A DNA stretch of 64,000 bases from Anodontia alba (taxonomy: Eukaryota; Mollusca; Bivalvia; Lucinida; Lucinidae), in NCBI GenBank assembly GCA_964016985.1, contig OZ024824.1, positions 49,269,587-49,333,586 on the forward strand. Reading direction: 5' to 3'. Each line of letters opens with the position of its first letter. Position 1 is the first letter of the stretch. Under the pieces are notes generated by a model. The model did no database searches. It was not told where the DNA came from and was given only the letters and a program-made list of their open reading frames with translations. The translations under genes and the position numbers were made by a program. Below, piece by piece: positions 44,849 to 57,020 of the stretch.

Positions 44849-46344
44849 AAGCTCACCTGAGCACAAAGTGCCCAAGGTGAGCTATTGTGATCAGTCAATG
44901 TGCGTCGTCTGTCATGCGGCATCAACAATTTGGTTTAGAAGCCTACTCTTCCTACACCCCAGGCCAATTGACTAGAAACCTGGTAGGAAGTATCTGGTTG
45001 ACTTGAAGATAAAAATAGCTAAAATCGTTCCGATTGGAAATCCAAGATGGCCGTCATCTTGAAAATCTATTTTGCGCTTTTTCTCCTGAACCAAAAGGCC
45101 AACTGACTTGAAACTTGGTAGGAAGTATCGGGGTAACTTGCAGATCAAAAATGTCTAAAATCACCATGACAGCCAGCTTGAAAATCTATCTTGCATTTCT
45201 TTTCCTGAACCGAAAGGCCAGTTGACTCGAAAGTTGGTAGGAAGTATCGTGGTAACTTGCAGATCAAAAATAGCTAAAATCGTTCCGATCGGAAATTTAA
45301 GATGGACCCCATGGCAGCCATCTTGAAAATATATTTTGCGCTTCTTTTCCTGAACCGAAAGGCCAGTTGATTGGAAACTTGGTAGGAAGTATTGGCGTAA
45401 CTTTCCGATCAAAATTAGCTAAAATCATTCCGATCAGAAATCCAAGATGGACGCCATGGCAGCCATCTTGAAAATCTATTTTGCACTTCTTTTCCTGAAC
45501 CAAAAGGCCAATTGACTTGAAAGCTGGTAGGAAATCTCAGGGTTACTTGTAGATCAAAAATAGCTAAAATTGTTCCCATGGCAGCCATCTTGAAAATTTA
45601 TTTTTAGCTTCTTCTCCTGAACCGAAAGGCCAATTCTCTCGAAACTTGATAGGAAGTATCGGGGTAACTTGCAGATTAAAATTAGCTAAAATTGTTCTGT
45701 TTGGAAATCCAGATGGACCCCATGGCAGCCATCTTGAAAATCTATTTTGTGCTACTTTTCCTGAACCAAAAGGCCAATTGACTAGAAAGTTGGTAGGAAG
45801 TATCAGGCTGACTTGTAGATCAAAAGTAGCTAAAATTGTTCCGATCAGAAATCCAAGATGGCCGCCATGGCCGGCATCTTGAAAATCTGTTTTGGGCTTC
45901 TTCTCCTGAACAGAAAGGCAAATTGACTCGAAACTTTGTAGGAAGTATCGGGGAAACTTGCAGATCAAAAATAGCTAAAATAGTTCGGCTCCGAAATCCA
46001 AGTGGCTACCATGGCGCTCAGCTTGAAAGTCTATTTTGCGCTTCTCCTGAATTGAAAGGCCAGTTGACTCAAAACTTGGAAGAAAGTATAGGATTAACTT
46101 GCAGATCAAAAATAGTTGCTATTGTTCCAATCGGAAATCCAAGATAGCTGCCATGGCAGTCATCTTGAAAATCTATTTTGAATGGCAGCTATCTTGAAAA
46201 TCTATTTTGCTCTGCTCCTGAACCAAAAGGCCAATTGACTCGAAACTTAGTAGGAAGTATCAGGCCAAATTGCAAATCAAAACTAGCTAAAATCCTTCTG
46301 ATCGGTAATCTTAGATAGATGCCATGGCAGCCACCTTGAAACAG

Positions 46345-46891
46345 GCTTTCAAGCGGCCCTACTTTTCCTACTATTCCCTACTTTTTTTTTTGTGTTCCTA
46401 CTTTTCCCTACTTTTTTCTGAAAATGCCCTACTATCCCTACTTTTTAGTTCAAAAATGTTTTAAGTGACCAAAAATTGTAATTTTTTTCCTCGCTCACTC
46501 GAAGTTTGTAAAATTGGATCAACTTAATCTGAGCAGTCACGATGCAAAAGTTTATGAAATATTTTTACTTCAGTTGTAACTCCTTTTTTGGAACATTTAT
46601 TTTGGTATTTCCATTTCCATTTGGTAGTATGGAATTCCATTGTGCTGTATGTGAAGAATAACTTAACAATGATAGTATGGAATTCCATTGTACTGTATGT
46701 GAAGATAAAGTGTTATTGTTCAGAGAAAACTGTTTTCTTATTTTATCTTTTTCTAAGTCTGAAAACATTCAGAACATCCCTACTATCCCTACTTTTCATG
46801 GTTTAAATTCCTACTTTTGCCCTACTTTTTCAAAATTTTGAGCACTACTTTATCCCTGCTTTTTCACTGGAGGGCACTTGAAAGCCTGTTA
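46345..46891. mobile_element. Small terminal-inverted-repeat element (MITE-like)
   Basis: The termini CAGGCTTTCAAG and CACTTGAAAGCCTG are imperfect inverse copies. The flanks TTGAAA and TTAAAA could be a 6-bp target duplication with one mismatch, and removing the insert restores an A-2 unit (CTTGAAAATCTATTTT). The interior has repeated CCCTACT/CCTACTTTT strings at both ends in the same orientation and a 33-bp internal duplication around GGAATTCCATTGT. There is no transposase. Superfamily is unclear; the CAG start recalls hAT, but the duplication is not 8 bp. Confidence 0.65.
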
Positions 46892-47086
46892 AAAATCTAT
46901 TTTGCGCTTCTTTACCTGAACCGAAAGGCCAACTGACTTGAAAATTTGTAGGAAATATCAGGGTGACTTGTTAAACAAAAACAGCTAAAATTGCTCTGAT
47001 CGGAAATCCAACATGGCTGCCATAGCCGCCATCTTGAAAATCTATTTTGCGCTTCTTTCCTCAAACCAAAAAGTCAGTTGACTCGA

Positions 47087-47378
47087 TGGGGTGGTCGGGT
47101 GGTGCGAAGGTGCTGTGTATCTTACATCACTGGGGCGTCCAACTGATATTGGCTTACAGTTGGGCAAGGCCTGCTATCCTTGTAGTGGGTAAGGATAGAG
47201 GGGGAATGTTTTTATTTCTTCTGTTTCTTCACTTTCATTCCTGTTCCTCTTTCTTCCCTGTCCCTCTCTTTCATCTCCTCTACTCTCTCTTCTATCTCTT
47301 TTCTCCCTTTCTCTGGGAGACGACACAAAATGACCCTCAAGGGTTGACGTGTCGTTAAACTCCAACACAATCAATCAA
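47087..47378 (+). mobile_element. SINE-like retroposon, complete, with target-site duplication
   Basis: Full-length copy starting TGGGGTGGTCGGGTGG and ending GTCGTTAAACTCCAACACAA with an ATCA repeat tail. It is flanked by the 13-bp duplication TCAGTTGACTCGA at 47074-47086 and 47379-47391. The target is an A-2 unit of the surrounding element. Confidence 0.85.
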
Positions 47379-48629
47379 TCAGTTGACTCGAAACTTGATA
47401 GGAAGTATTGAGGCAACTTGTAGATCAAAAATAGCTAAAATTATTCTGATCTGAAATTCAAGATGATTGCCATGGCTGCTGTCTTGAAAATCTATATGGC
47501 TTCTTTCTCCGAACTGAAAAGTCAGTTGACTCGAAACTTGATAGGAAGTATCGAGGCAACTTGTAGATTAAAAAAAGCTAAAATTATTACAATCTGAAAT
47601 CCAAGATGGCCAGTATGGCCGCCATCTTGAAAATCTGTTTTGCACTTCTTCTCCTGAACTGAAAGGCCAATTGACTTAAAACTTGGTAGGAAGTATCAGG
47701 GAAACTTGTCGCTAAAAAATAGCAAAAATCATTCTGATTGGAAATCCGAAATGGCTGCCATGGCCACCATCTTGAAAATCTATTTTGCACTTCTTCTCTT
47801 GAACCGAAAGGCCAACTGACATGAACCTTGGTAGGGAGACTTGTAGATCAAAAGAAGCTAAAAGGATTCAAATTGAAAATCCAAGATGGCTGCCATGGCC
47901 GCCATCTTGAAAATATATTTTGAGCTTCTACTCCTGAACCAAAAGGCCAATTGATTTGAAACTTGATAGGAAGTATTGGGGGAACTTGTAGACAAAAAGT
48001 AGCTAAACTGGTTCCAATCGGAAATCCAAGATGACTGCCTTGGCCGCCATCTTGAAAATCTATTTTGCTCTTCTCCTTAACCGAAAGGCCAATTGACTCA
48101 AAACTTGACAGGAATTATCAGGGCAACTTGCAGATAAAAAATAGGTAAAAGCATTCCTATCAGAAATACAAGATTGTCACCATGGCCACGATCTTGAAAA
48201 ACTATTTTGCGCTTCTTCTCCTGAACAGAAGGGCCAATTGACTGGAAACTTGATAGGAAGTATAGGGGTGACTTGTAGATCAGAAGTAACTAAAATCATT
48301 CAGATTGGAAATCCAAGATGTCTGCCATGACAGCCATTTTGAAAATCTAATTTGAAGTACTTCTCCTTAACGGGAAGGCCACTAGACTCGAAACTTGATA
48401 GGAAGTATCGGGGGTGGCTTGTAGCTCAAGAACAGCTAAGGCAGTTCTGATTGAAAACCCAAGATGGCCCCCATGGTTGACATCTTGAACAGAAATGCCA
48501 ACTGACTCGAAACTTCAGTGGAAGTATTGACTTGTTCAAATTACAGCCCTGAGGTAAAAAATGGTCCCACCCAGGTGTCACTTGTCTGGTACTCACTTGA
48601 GCAATACAGGGCCATCTTGGACCTCTGTT

Positions 48630-49484
48630 TTTTGTTAAGCTGTATCAGGTCTATAAAGCTAATAATTACTGTTTACATTGGTGGTGTTTATGCTCCAGTG
48701 CCAAAAATTAGTCAGCTTTTCAAAAAACCCATCGGCTAACATTTAGTAGAACATTAAATGCATTGTTTCTGCTCTTCTAATATATACTGTTAAGTGAAGA
48801 AATTGAATATTACAATATACAAAAAATATTCAGTAGTGCAGAGTCTGCTGTTTTGAAAAATAAGACCTCAAATGCATTGTAAATTTTTCAGAAATTAACG
48901 GTATTTGGGAATACCGAAATCCAATATTTACAGGAATCTACCAAAATCTTACATTAATTACCGAAATCCAACTATATTGTCAAGTTTACCATGATTTGTG
49001 TAAGTTTAGACATATACACTGTTAAATAATATATAAACAGATAATATGTCCAAGTTTGGAAGAATATTTTGGAATAATAATGATTTTATTAACGTTTTCA
49101 CAAGTTACTTCCCTTCGTAGTTTAGCTCTGTGACGGCTACTCAGAAATAAGGAACACAGAAACAGTTTTCATATTCTTCCCAGAAATAAAGATTTGACTT
49201 TTCCTGCAAATTGTCTCCACTGGAGATGATATCAAGCATGAAATATCAAGATACAAAGCATAGTATTGGTTTTGTTTTGCATATAACTGCATGTAAACCA
49301 GCAGCCTAACAATTGTAAAAACTCTTCCACACACACTAAATTTAAATGGATTTGTCCAAACTTAACCATTACCACTTTCTGGGCTAATTCAACAGATGAT
49401 AAACTGATGATATAATTATATATATTTTTTTTCAGAAAACAATAATGGAGACAATTTTCATGTGCTGTCAAAACCTGTTTTCTG

Positions 49485-49521
<37 letters not shown>

Positions 49522-49627
49522 AAATGTCGTCTGCTGAATTTATATTTCACAACGTGTATTTTGACAACCCATGTAGACTAGGATCAGAAGTCACAGAACA
49601 CAGCGTCTGATCAGGGTCTGTATTTTT
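48630..49627. repeat. Spacer containing two non-Helentron interspersed repeats
   Basis: 48898-49134 is the inverse of 61352-61597 (shared GTTACTTCCCTTCGTAG and TTTAGCTCTGTGACGG, AATATTCTTCCAAACTTGG on the other strand). 49140-49560 is related to 53640-53850 (AAATGGATTTGTCCAA, CTTAACCAT, GCTAATTCAACAGA) and includes a run of about 33 A's at 49484-49516. Neither has a recognisable coding region. The A-run could be a retroposon tail or simple expansion. Confidence 0.65.
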
Positions 49628-51419
49628 AGCTCACCTGAGCAATAGCTCAGGGTGAGCTATTGTCATCACCCTATGTCCGTCGTCTGTCGTCCGTCGTTTG
49701 TCGTCAACAATTAGTTTGTTAACACTCTAGAGGTCACAGTTTTGACCCAATCTTGATGAAACTTGGTCAGAATGTTTGCCTCTATGAAATCTAGGTCAAG
49801 TTCAATACTGGGTTACTTGGGGTCAAAAACTAGGTCACCAGGTCAAATCAAAGGAAAAACTTGTTAACACTCTACAGGTCATAGTTTTGACCCAATCATG
49901 ATGAAACTTGCTCAAAATGTTTGCCTCTATTAAATCTAGGTCAAGTTCGAAACTGGGTCACCTGGGGTCAAAAACTAGGTCACCGGGCCAGATCAGCAGA
50001 AAACCTTGTTAACACTCTAGCGGTCACATTTTTGAAGCAATCATCCTGAATATTGCTCAATATACTTGTCTTGATGATTTCTAGGTCAAGTTCGAAACTG
50101 GGTCACCTGGGGTCAAAAACTAGGTCACCGGGCCAGATCAGCAGAAAACCTTGTTAACACTCTAGTAGTCACATTTTTGAAGCAATCATCATGAATCTTG
50201 CTCAATATGTTTGTCTTGATGATTTCTAGGTCAAGTTCAAAACTGGGTCACTTGGGGTCAAAAACTAGGTCACCGGGCCAGATCAGCAGAAAACCTTGTT
50301 AACACTCTAGCGGTCACATTTTTGAAGCAATCATCATGAATCTTGCTCATTATGTTTGTCTTGATGATTTCTAGGTCAAGTTCAAAACTGGGTTACCTGG
50401 GGTCAAAAACTAGGTCACCTGGCCAGATCAGTAGAAAACCTTGTTAACACTCTAGCGGTCACATTTTTGAAGCAATCATCATGAATCTTGCTCAATATGT
50501 TTGTCTTGATGATTTCTAGGTCAAGTTCAAAACTGGGTCACTTGGGGTCAAAAACTAGGTCACCTGGCCAGATCAGCAGAAAACCTTGTTAACACTCTAG
50601 CGGTCACATTTTTGAAGCAATCATCATGAATCTTGCTCAAAATGTTTGTCTTGATGATTTATAGGTCGAGTTCGTAACTGGGTCACTTGGGGTCAAAAAC
50701 TAGGTCACCGGGCCAAATCAGCAGAAAACCTTGTTAACACTCTAGCGGTCACATTTTTGAAGCAATAATCATGAATCTTGCTCAAAATGTTTGTCTTGAT
50801 GATTTCTAGGTCAGGTTCGAAACTGGGTCACGTGGTGTCAAAAACTAGGTCACCAGGCCAAACCAGCAGAAAACTTTGTTAACACTCTAGCAGTCACATT
50901 TTTGAAGCAATTATCATGAATCTTGCTCAAAATGTTTGTCTTGATGAGTTCTAGGATATGTTTGAAACTGGGTCACTTGGGGTCAAAAACTAGGTCACCG
51001 GGCCAAATCAGCAGAAAACCTTGTTAACACTCTAGCGATCACATTTTTGAAACAATCCTCATGAATCTGGTTAAAAATGTTTGTCTTGATGATTTCTAGG
51101 TCAAGTTCGAAACTGGAACACCTGGGGTCAAAAACTATGTCACCTGGCCAAATCAGCGTAAAATCTTGTTATCACTCTAGCGGTCACATTTTTCAAGCAA
51201 TCATCATGAATCTTGCACAAAATGTTTGTCTTGATGAGTTCTAGGTCAAGTTCGAAACTGGGTCACTTGGTATCAAAAACTAGGTCACCGGGCCAAATCA
51301 GCAGAAAACCTTGTTATAATCATTTTGAACTTTGATCAGGAACTTGATCAGTTCTAGATCAGGCTCTCAAAGTGCTATGTTGCTCAGGTGAGCGTTACAG
51401 GGCCATCATGGCCCTCTTG
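49628..51419 (+). mobile_element. Family A Helentron-like element with A-3 array, complete
   Basis: AGCTCACCTGAGC with GCTCAGGGTGAGCT, then CGTCGTCTGTCGTCCGTCG. Eleven or so very regular units of about 145 bp (AACACTCTAGCGGTCACAT, GAAGCAATCATCATGAATC, CTTGATGATTTCTAGGTCAA, GGGGTCAAAAACTAGGTCAC, AGATCAGCAGAAAACC). The 3' region GTTCTAGATCAGGCTCTCAA, then CTCAGGTGAGCGTTACAGG, hairpin GGGCCATCATGGCCC, TCTTG, is shared with the A-7 element ending at 4411. Confidence 0.9.
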
Positions 51420-52124
51420 TTAATATATGCTTAGAGGTTAATTAACGAGAGTTTACCTCATAATAGCAGATATTATCATATTCATATTAATCATTGTACG
51501 GTCTAGGCTTAGACAAAAGGGAAAACATCCTTAATTACGAGCCGGTAAAGAATTAAGATACACTTAATTATCTCTTTACCCCTTCTTTATGTTTACATTC
51601 GTTAAAGGGATCATAGTAATTCTCGCTAAGAGTTCAAGTTCAGTTTGCGAATAATGCAAAGATTAATATCTTGATTTCCAGTCCGCATCAATAATGGTCT
51701 ATATATATATAGATAAATATCTTTTCTGAAACGGGATATTTATTTTTTTTCCACACAATAAGTCATTTCAAGACGTTTCGATGATTTTGAAATGCACTGC
51801 TTCAATTTATAATATAGAATATGTTTATATAAACTTCACAACATAGTAAGTGCTGCACCTACGTTCCTGGTCAGATCTTACTTTTGTGATACATTTTCGA
51901 ACATACTGAAAGTTTCTCCGATTATACATTCGGTAAATAAACTTTCGAGTAGCATTTATGCTTTTAAACATTCAGATTATTTGATAATAGTTGGAGATAA
52001 TATATTATACCGATATTTATATATCTTCATTATTTATCTTTCTCAACTTACTTTTAAGTTAGATTGACCTTCTCACTACGTTCCAGGTTTAAATCTAGCT
52101 AACATTATGGACCAGTCACTTTTT
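51420..52124. other. Apparently unique AT-rich spacer with one hairpin
   Basis: GGTAAAGAATTAAG (51542) can pair with CTTAATTATCTCTTTACC (51565-51582), leaving a four-base bulge. The rest is AT-rich with no coding signal. It may be host intronic DNA. Confidence 0.45.
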
Positions 52125-53614
52125 AGCTCACCTGAGCTATGCTCAGGATGAGCTATTGTGATCACTTTTCGTCCGTCCGTCCGTCCGTCCGTCCGTTAAC
52201 ATTTTCAAACGACTTCTCCTCTGAAGCCCCTGAGCCAATTTTGCTCAAATTTTATATGGAGCCTCCTTAGGTTGGGGGAACGAAAAATTGCTAAAATGGT
52301 CGCGGTCAATTGACCAAGATGGCCGCCATGCCCATATATGGTATAAACCTTTAAAAATCTTCTTCTCCAGAACCGAGGATGCCTTGGGGCTGAATCTTTG
52401 CATAAGTCATCGGGGACGGGAGGTCTACCAAAATTGCTAAAATAAATTTCGTATATTGACATTTGACCTTTTTACGGCAAGGTCAAGTTTGCTTCCCTAT
52501 GCATTTGTATGGGAAAAACCTTTAAAAATCTTGTTCTCCAAAACCGAGGATGCCTTATGGCTGAACCTTTATGTATATCATCGGAAACTGGAGGTCTACC
52601 AAAATTGCTAAAATAATGGTCATACATTGACATTTGACCTTTTTATGGTAAGGTCAATTTTGCTTCCTTATGCATTAATTTTTGTATGGGAAAAATGTTC
52701 AGAATTTCAAACGACTACTCTGGAGCCTCTGGGCCAATTTTGCTCAAATTTGATATGGAGCCTCCTTAGGTTGGGGGAATGAAAGATTGCTAAAATGGTC
52801 GCGGTTAGTTGACCAAGATGGCCGCCATGCCATTATATGGTAAAATCTTTAAAGATCTTCTTCTCCAGAACCGAGGATGCCTTGGGACTGAATCTTTGCA
52901 TAAGTCATTGGGGACGGGAGGTCTACCAAAATTGCTAAAATAAATGTTGTATATTGACATTTGACCTTTTTACAGCAAGGTCAAGTTTGCTTCCCTATGC
53001 ATTTGTATGGGAAAAACCTTTAAAAATCTTGTTCTCCAAAACCGAGGATGCCTTGTGGCTGAACCTTTACATATATCATCGGAAACTGGAGGTCTACCAA
53101 AGTTGCTAAAATAATGGTCGTACATTGACATTTGACCTTTTTACCATGAGGTCAATTTTGCTTCCTTATGCATTTGTATGTGAAAAATATTCAGAATTTC
53201 AAACGACTTCTCCTCTGGAGCCTCTGGGCCAATTTTGCACAAATTTCATATGGAGCCTCCTTAGGTTGGGGGAATGAAAGATTGCTAAAATGGTCGCGGT
53301 TCATTGACCAAGATGGCCCCATGCCCATATATGGTAAAAACCTTTAAAAATCGTCTCCTCCAGAACTGAGGACGCCTTGGGGCTGAATCTTTGCTTAAAT
53401 CATCGGGGACATGGGGTCTACCAAAGTTGCTAAAATAATGGTCGTACATGTTTGCTCCCCTATGCATTTGTATGGGAAAAAACATTTAAAAATCTTATTC
53501 TCCAAAACCGAGGATGCCTTATGGCTGAATCTTTGCATATATTATTGGGAACATCTGCATGTCTGCAGTGGCTATGTCACTCAGGTGAGCGAACCGTGGC
53601 CCGTGGGCCTCTTG
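52125..53614 (+). mobile_element. Family A Helentron-like element with A-4 array in higher-order form
   Basis: AGCTCACCTGAGC with GCTCAGGATGAGCT, then a clean CGTCCGTCCGTCCGTCCGTC. The array is organised as blocks of about 490-505 bp, each beginning TTTCAAACGACTxCTC-like (52203, 52706, 53192) and containing CAAGATGGCCGCCATG, CCATATATGG and two GGTCTACCAAAATTGC sub-units. It ends with TCTGCAGTGGCTATGTCACT, CAGGTGAGCGAACC, a GTGGCCCGTGGGCC stem and TCTTG. Confidence 0.85.
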
Positions 53615-54079
53615 TTTTTTTTTGCATTGAATTGCATAGAAGCTAAAACCTCTCAGCCACACAAACTAAATGGATTTGTCCAAGCTTAACCATGGCTAAT
53701 TCAACAGACGACAATTTGTTATTTTCTTACTTTTCCCAGAAAGGGGGATTTGAAATTTCATGCAAATTCTCTCTAGTTGGAGAAAATTTGCATGTAATGT
53801 CAGAATTTGTTTTCTGCGGAAAATATTTCAGAATGTCATTGGCTTATAAATAAATCTTAAGGTGCTGCTGACACCTCACAGAATTCCCTGACAATTCTCT
53901 GACCTTGAAAAAAATTAAATTTCCCTGACATTTGCCTGACATAGGAACCCTGTCATGCGTTTTAGTTTGCTGCGCACATGCATTTGACTTGTGTAAATTT
54001 GAAAATGCTAAGGCCCTTTTCTCGTGCATCTTTTTAACTTTAAAACTGGGGAAGCATCCCTTTTAAAAGATTACTTTTT
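53615..54079. repeat. Spacer with a foldback repeat
   Basis: 53640-53850 is related to 49320-49560. It contains CATGCAAATTCTC and GAGAAAATTTGCATG as an almost perfect inverted pair (53758-53795). The rest is unique AT-rich DNA. Short frames here have no recognisable domain. Confidence 0.5.
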
Positions 54080-54340
54080 ATACCCCGCCACACGATAGTG
54101 GCGGATATTATGGTTTCACGTTGGATGTCAGTGTCTGTCCGTCCATCCGTCCTTCAGTCGTACATTCCTCCATCTGTCCGTTTTTCGTTTCCTGATGATA
54201 ACTTGAGTAAGCATCAATGGATTTTCACCAAACTTGAAATGTGTATTGATATTATGGAGATCTGGTTTGGGATTGCTAAAGGGCAAATTTCGTCAAATTT
54301 GCGACATGATAATGGCGGGGTATTATAGTTTAACGTTTTT
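54080..54340 (+). mobile_element. Family C Helentron-like element, minimal copy
   Basis: ATACCCCGCCAC with AGTGGCGGATAT forms the hairpin, followed by GTCTGTCCGTCCATCCGTCC and a single array unit (GATAACTTGAGTAAGCATC, GAGATCTGGTTTGGGATTGC, GGGCAAATTTCGTC), then ATAATGGCGGGGTATTATAG, the inverse of the 5' start. At about 260 bp it is the smallest complete-looking copy in the window and shows that the array can shrink to one unit. Confidence 0.8.
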
Positions 54341-54953
54341 ATTCATTCTTAGCTCACCTGCGCATGAAGTGCTCATGGAGAGCTATTATGGTCAGTCAAT
54401 GTCCGTCATCCATCATGCGTCGTCAACAATTGCTTTAAAAGCCTACTCCTCTTACACCCCTGGGCCAATTGACTAGACACTTGGCAGGAAGCATCGGGGT
54501 GACTTTTAGACTAAAATTAGTTAAATTGTTCCCATCAGAAATCCAAGATGGCCACCATGGCCGCCATCTTGAAAATCTATTTTTCACTTCTCCTGAACCA
54601 AAAGGCCAATTGACTCAAAACTTGGTAGGAAGCATCAGAGTGACTTGTAGATCAAAAATAGCTAAAGTGGTTCAGATCAGAAATCCAAGATGGCCACCAT
54701 CTTGAAAATCTATTTTTCACTTCTTCTCCTGAACCAAAAGGCCACTTGACTCGAAACTTGGTAGAAAGCATCGGGTGACTTTTAGATCAAAAATAGCTGA
54801 AATTGTTCCGATCAGAAATCCAAGATGGCCGCCATGGTGGCCATCTTGAAAATCTATATTCCGCTTCTTCTCCAGAACCAAAAGGCCAGTTGACTCGAAA
54901 TCTGGTAGGTAGCATCAGGGTGATTTGTAGATCTAAAATAGCTAAAACCGTTC

Positions 54954-57020
54954 ATATCATCATAATCAGATTTTTGATTAACATGCAGGTACAGGGGCAA
55001 CATCCACATCAGTGGGCCCCCTTCCAGATAGCTGGCTTGCTGCATGCATGGCAGATCTCACACCAGATCTCCAGATATTTCTATCATGAGGGTTGATAGC
55101 CAAGAGCTTCTACTCTTTGCAGTCACTCTCTGTCAGCAGCTTCCATGTCATCTTGGTCTTCCCAGGCCCACGTTTTCCCTCAACTTGTATGTGAAAGGCT
55201 GTCTTGACTGCACCATTGGAGCGTTCCACATGTCCATACCAGCGGAGCCTTCTCTATTTCAGAATGAGGTCCAGATCCTCAATGCCAAGCTGTGCAAGTA
55301 GTTCATTGGACCTGGTGGTGACAACGTCTTGCAGCCTGACATTGTAGATCTGTCTGATCATTGCCCTGACATTCCACTGCAGAAATTGGAGGTTTGGTTT
55401 TGTCAATGGCCAAGTCTCAGTGGCATGGAACATTGCGCTCCGCACACAAGAGCTTTACACACGGCCACGTGTCTTGAAAGAGAGGTGGCATGAAGAGAAA
55501 ACTGGTAGCAGCTCCTTGAACTTCTTCCAGGCGGTTTTCACATGTGTTGTGGTTGAAAGTTCACAGCCACCTGCTGCTGAGGGCATGTCTCCTAGGTAGC
55601 AAAAGGAAGCTACCACCTCCAGCTTGTCAGGTCCGACTTGGACTTCCCTCTGTGGTCTGCCGTCCAAGGGTTGTGCAATTCCCTGGCACCGTGTACATTT
55701 GTAGTCAGGGTCCTTTGTCAAGCGCTTGAGCCCACTGCATTTCTTGTGCACCCAGTGCTTGCAGCCATTGCAGAAGATGCTGTTGCTGCCCACTCCAGTG
55801 CCACAGATGGCACATGGAAACTCGCCTGAACTCTGCAGGAGTACCGTACCGCAGATCATGATCTTCGTCTTTCCTGCTTTTACTCTCAGTCCGTTCTTTT
55901 CCATTGCTTCTTTCCAAGTCAAGAGCCTTCTGACACATTCCTCCAGCGATTCAGCGATGATAACAAGGTCATCGGCATAGAGGTCCTCCAAGGGGACCCC
56001 AGAGCGGAACTCTCATGATAAAGCTTCAAGCACAATGATGAAGAGAAGCGGGCTGAGTACTGAGCCTTGATGAACACTTCAAACTCTTTACTGTATCCCT
56101 CACCAACACGGACACTGCTCCGCGCATTTGCATACATCCCTTGCCCAGCTGTACAATCCACTGCTCCACACCAAGTTTTCTCAGCGCCCACCAGATGACC
56201 TTCCGAGGTACTCGATCAAAAGCCTTCTCCAGGTCTACGAAAGCCATGTAGAGTCTCTTGTTGACAGCTAGATACTTCTCTTGCAGCTGCCTGACAACAA
56301 AGATTGCGTCTGTAGTGCCTCTGCCTGGGACAAAGCCAAACTGGGAATGGTCCATTGACACCAACTGTCTGATGAGGCCGTCCACAATCCTCTCCAGGAC
56401 TTTCATGACCTGCTCTGTCAGCTTGAGACCGAGGTAGTTGCCCCTTTCCAATGCATCCCCCTACCCCTTGTAGAGGCAGACAATGAAACTCTGCTCCCAG
56501 TCAGAAAGTACCTTGCCATCACGAATGATTGCAGCTGCGAGGTCACAGATCATGGAGGTGCCCATGTCACCGGCTGCTCGTATCATCTCCACCACTATGC
56601 CTGATGGGCCCAGTGCTTTGCCCACCTTCATCTATGAAATAGCCTTCTTAACCATATCAGTGGTGATTGGGATGGGCGGCCCTTCCACTGGTGGTTGATG
56701 AGGTGGTCTGGATCCCAGTCAAACTCAACGTTGAGAAGCCTTTGGTAGTGCTCTAACCAGGCCTTCTGCTTTGAGTCTTTGCTCATTGACAGTTCTCCTG
56801 CATCATTCACTGGTTTGTCACCAACAACATCAGCGTTCTCTCTTCTAAACTGGTTATCAAGGCGGTAGACTTCTGAAGAATCAAAGTCAATATTCTCGAA
56901 GACCTTCTTATTGGCTTCTTGTCGAGCATGGTGCACTGCATGTCTGGCATTGCCTTTGGCTGCATCTTATGGTGCCCTAGTGCCTTTACCAGTCTTCCAG
57001 GCCTTGAAAGCTTTCCGCTT
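54954..57020 (-). pseudogene. RTE-type non-LTR retrotransposon fragment (reverse transcriptase)
   Basis: Minus-strand remnant, 5'-truncated, with no endonuclease domain. From 56936 downward: a thumb-proximal leader (KQKAWLEHYQRLLNVEF), then reverse transcriptase with SQFGFVPGRGTTDAIF (about 56350), FVDLEKAFDRVPRKVIWWAL (about 56230), MYANARSSVRVGEGYS in another frame, and LYADDLVIIAES (about 55980), the catalytic YADD. A PHD-like C4HC3 finger follows (CAIC, FCNGC, HWVHKKC, CTRC; about 55870-55700). Stops and several frameshifts make it inactive. The AFDRVPRK...YADDLVIIAES pattern is typical of the RTE/BovB clade. The left end has an ATG/ATC-rich tail. CCGTTC at 54948-54953 and 57021-57026 may be the target duplication. 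Confidence 0.85.

Larger units (their letters stand above)
44849..48629 (+). mobile_element. Family A Helentron-like element with A-2 array
   Basis: AGCTCACCTGAGC with GCCCAAGGTGAGCT, then GTCAATGTGCGTCGTCTGTC. About twenty A-2 units of roughly 145 bp follow, several with GCCGCCATCTTG (47025, 47618, 47898, 48043). A TIR element (46345-46891) and a SINE (47087-47378) are inserted. The 3' end is worn: ACTCACTTGAGCAATACAGG, then GGCCATCTTGGACC and TCTG before a T-run. It sits directly after the catalase exon in the same orientation. Confidence 0.8.

Noticed and set aside
45836..46147. GCCGCCATGG strings as Kozak start sites of real genes
   Set aside because: The string is part of the A-2 repeat unit and leads only into short frames that break in the next unit.
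49484..49516. A-run as the tail of a processed pseudogene
   Set aside because: The upstream sequence has no open frame or recognisable gene and no flanking duplication was seen.
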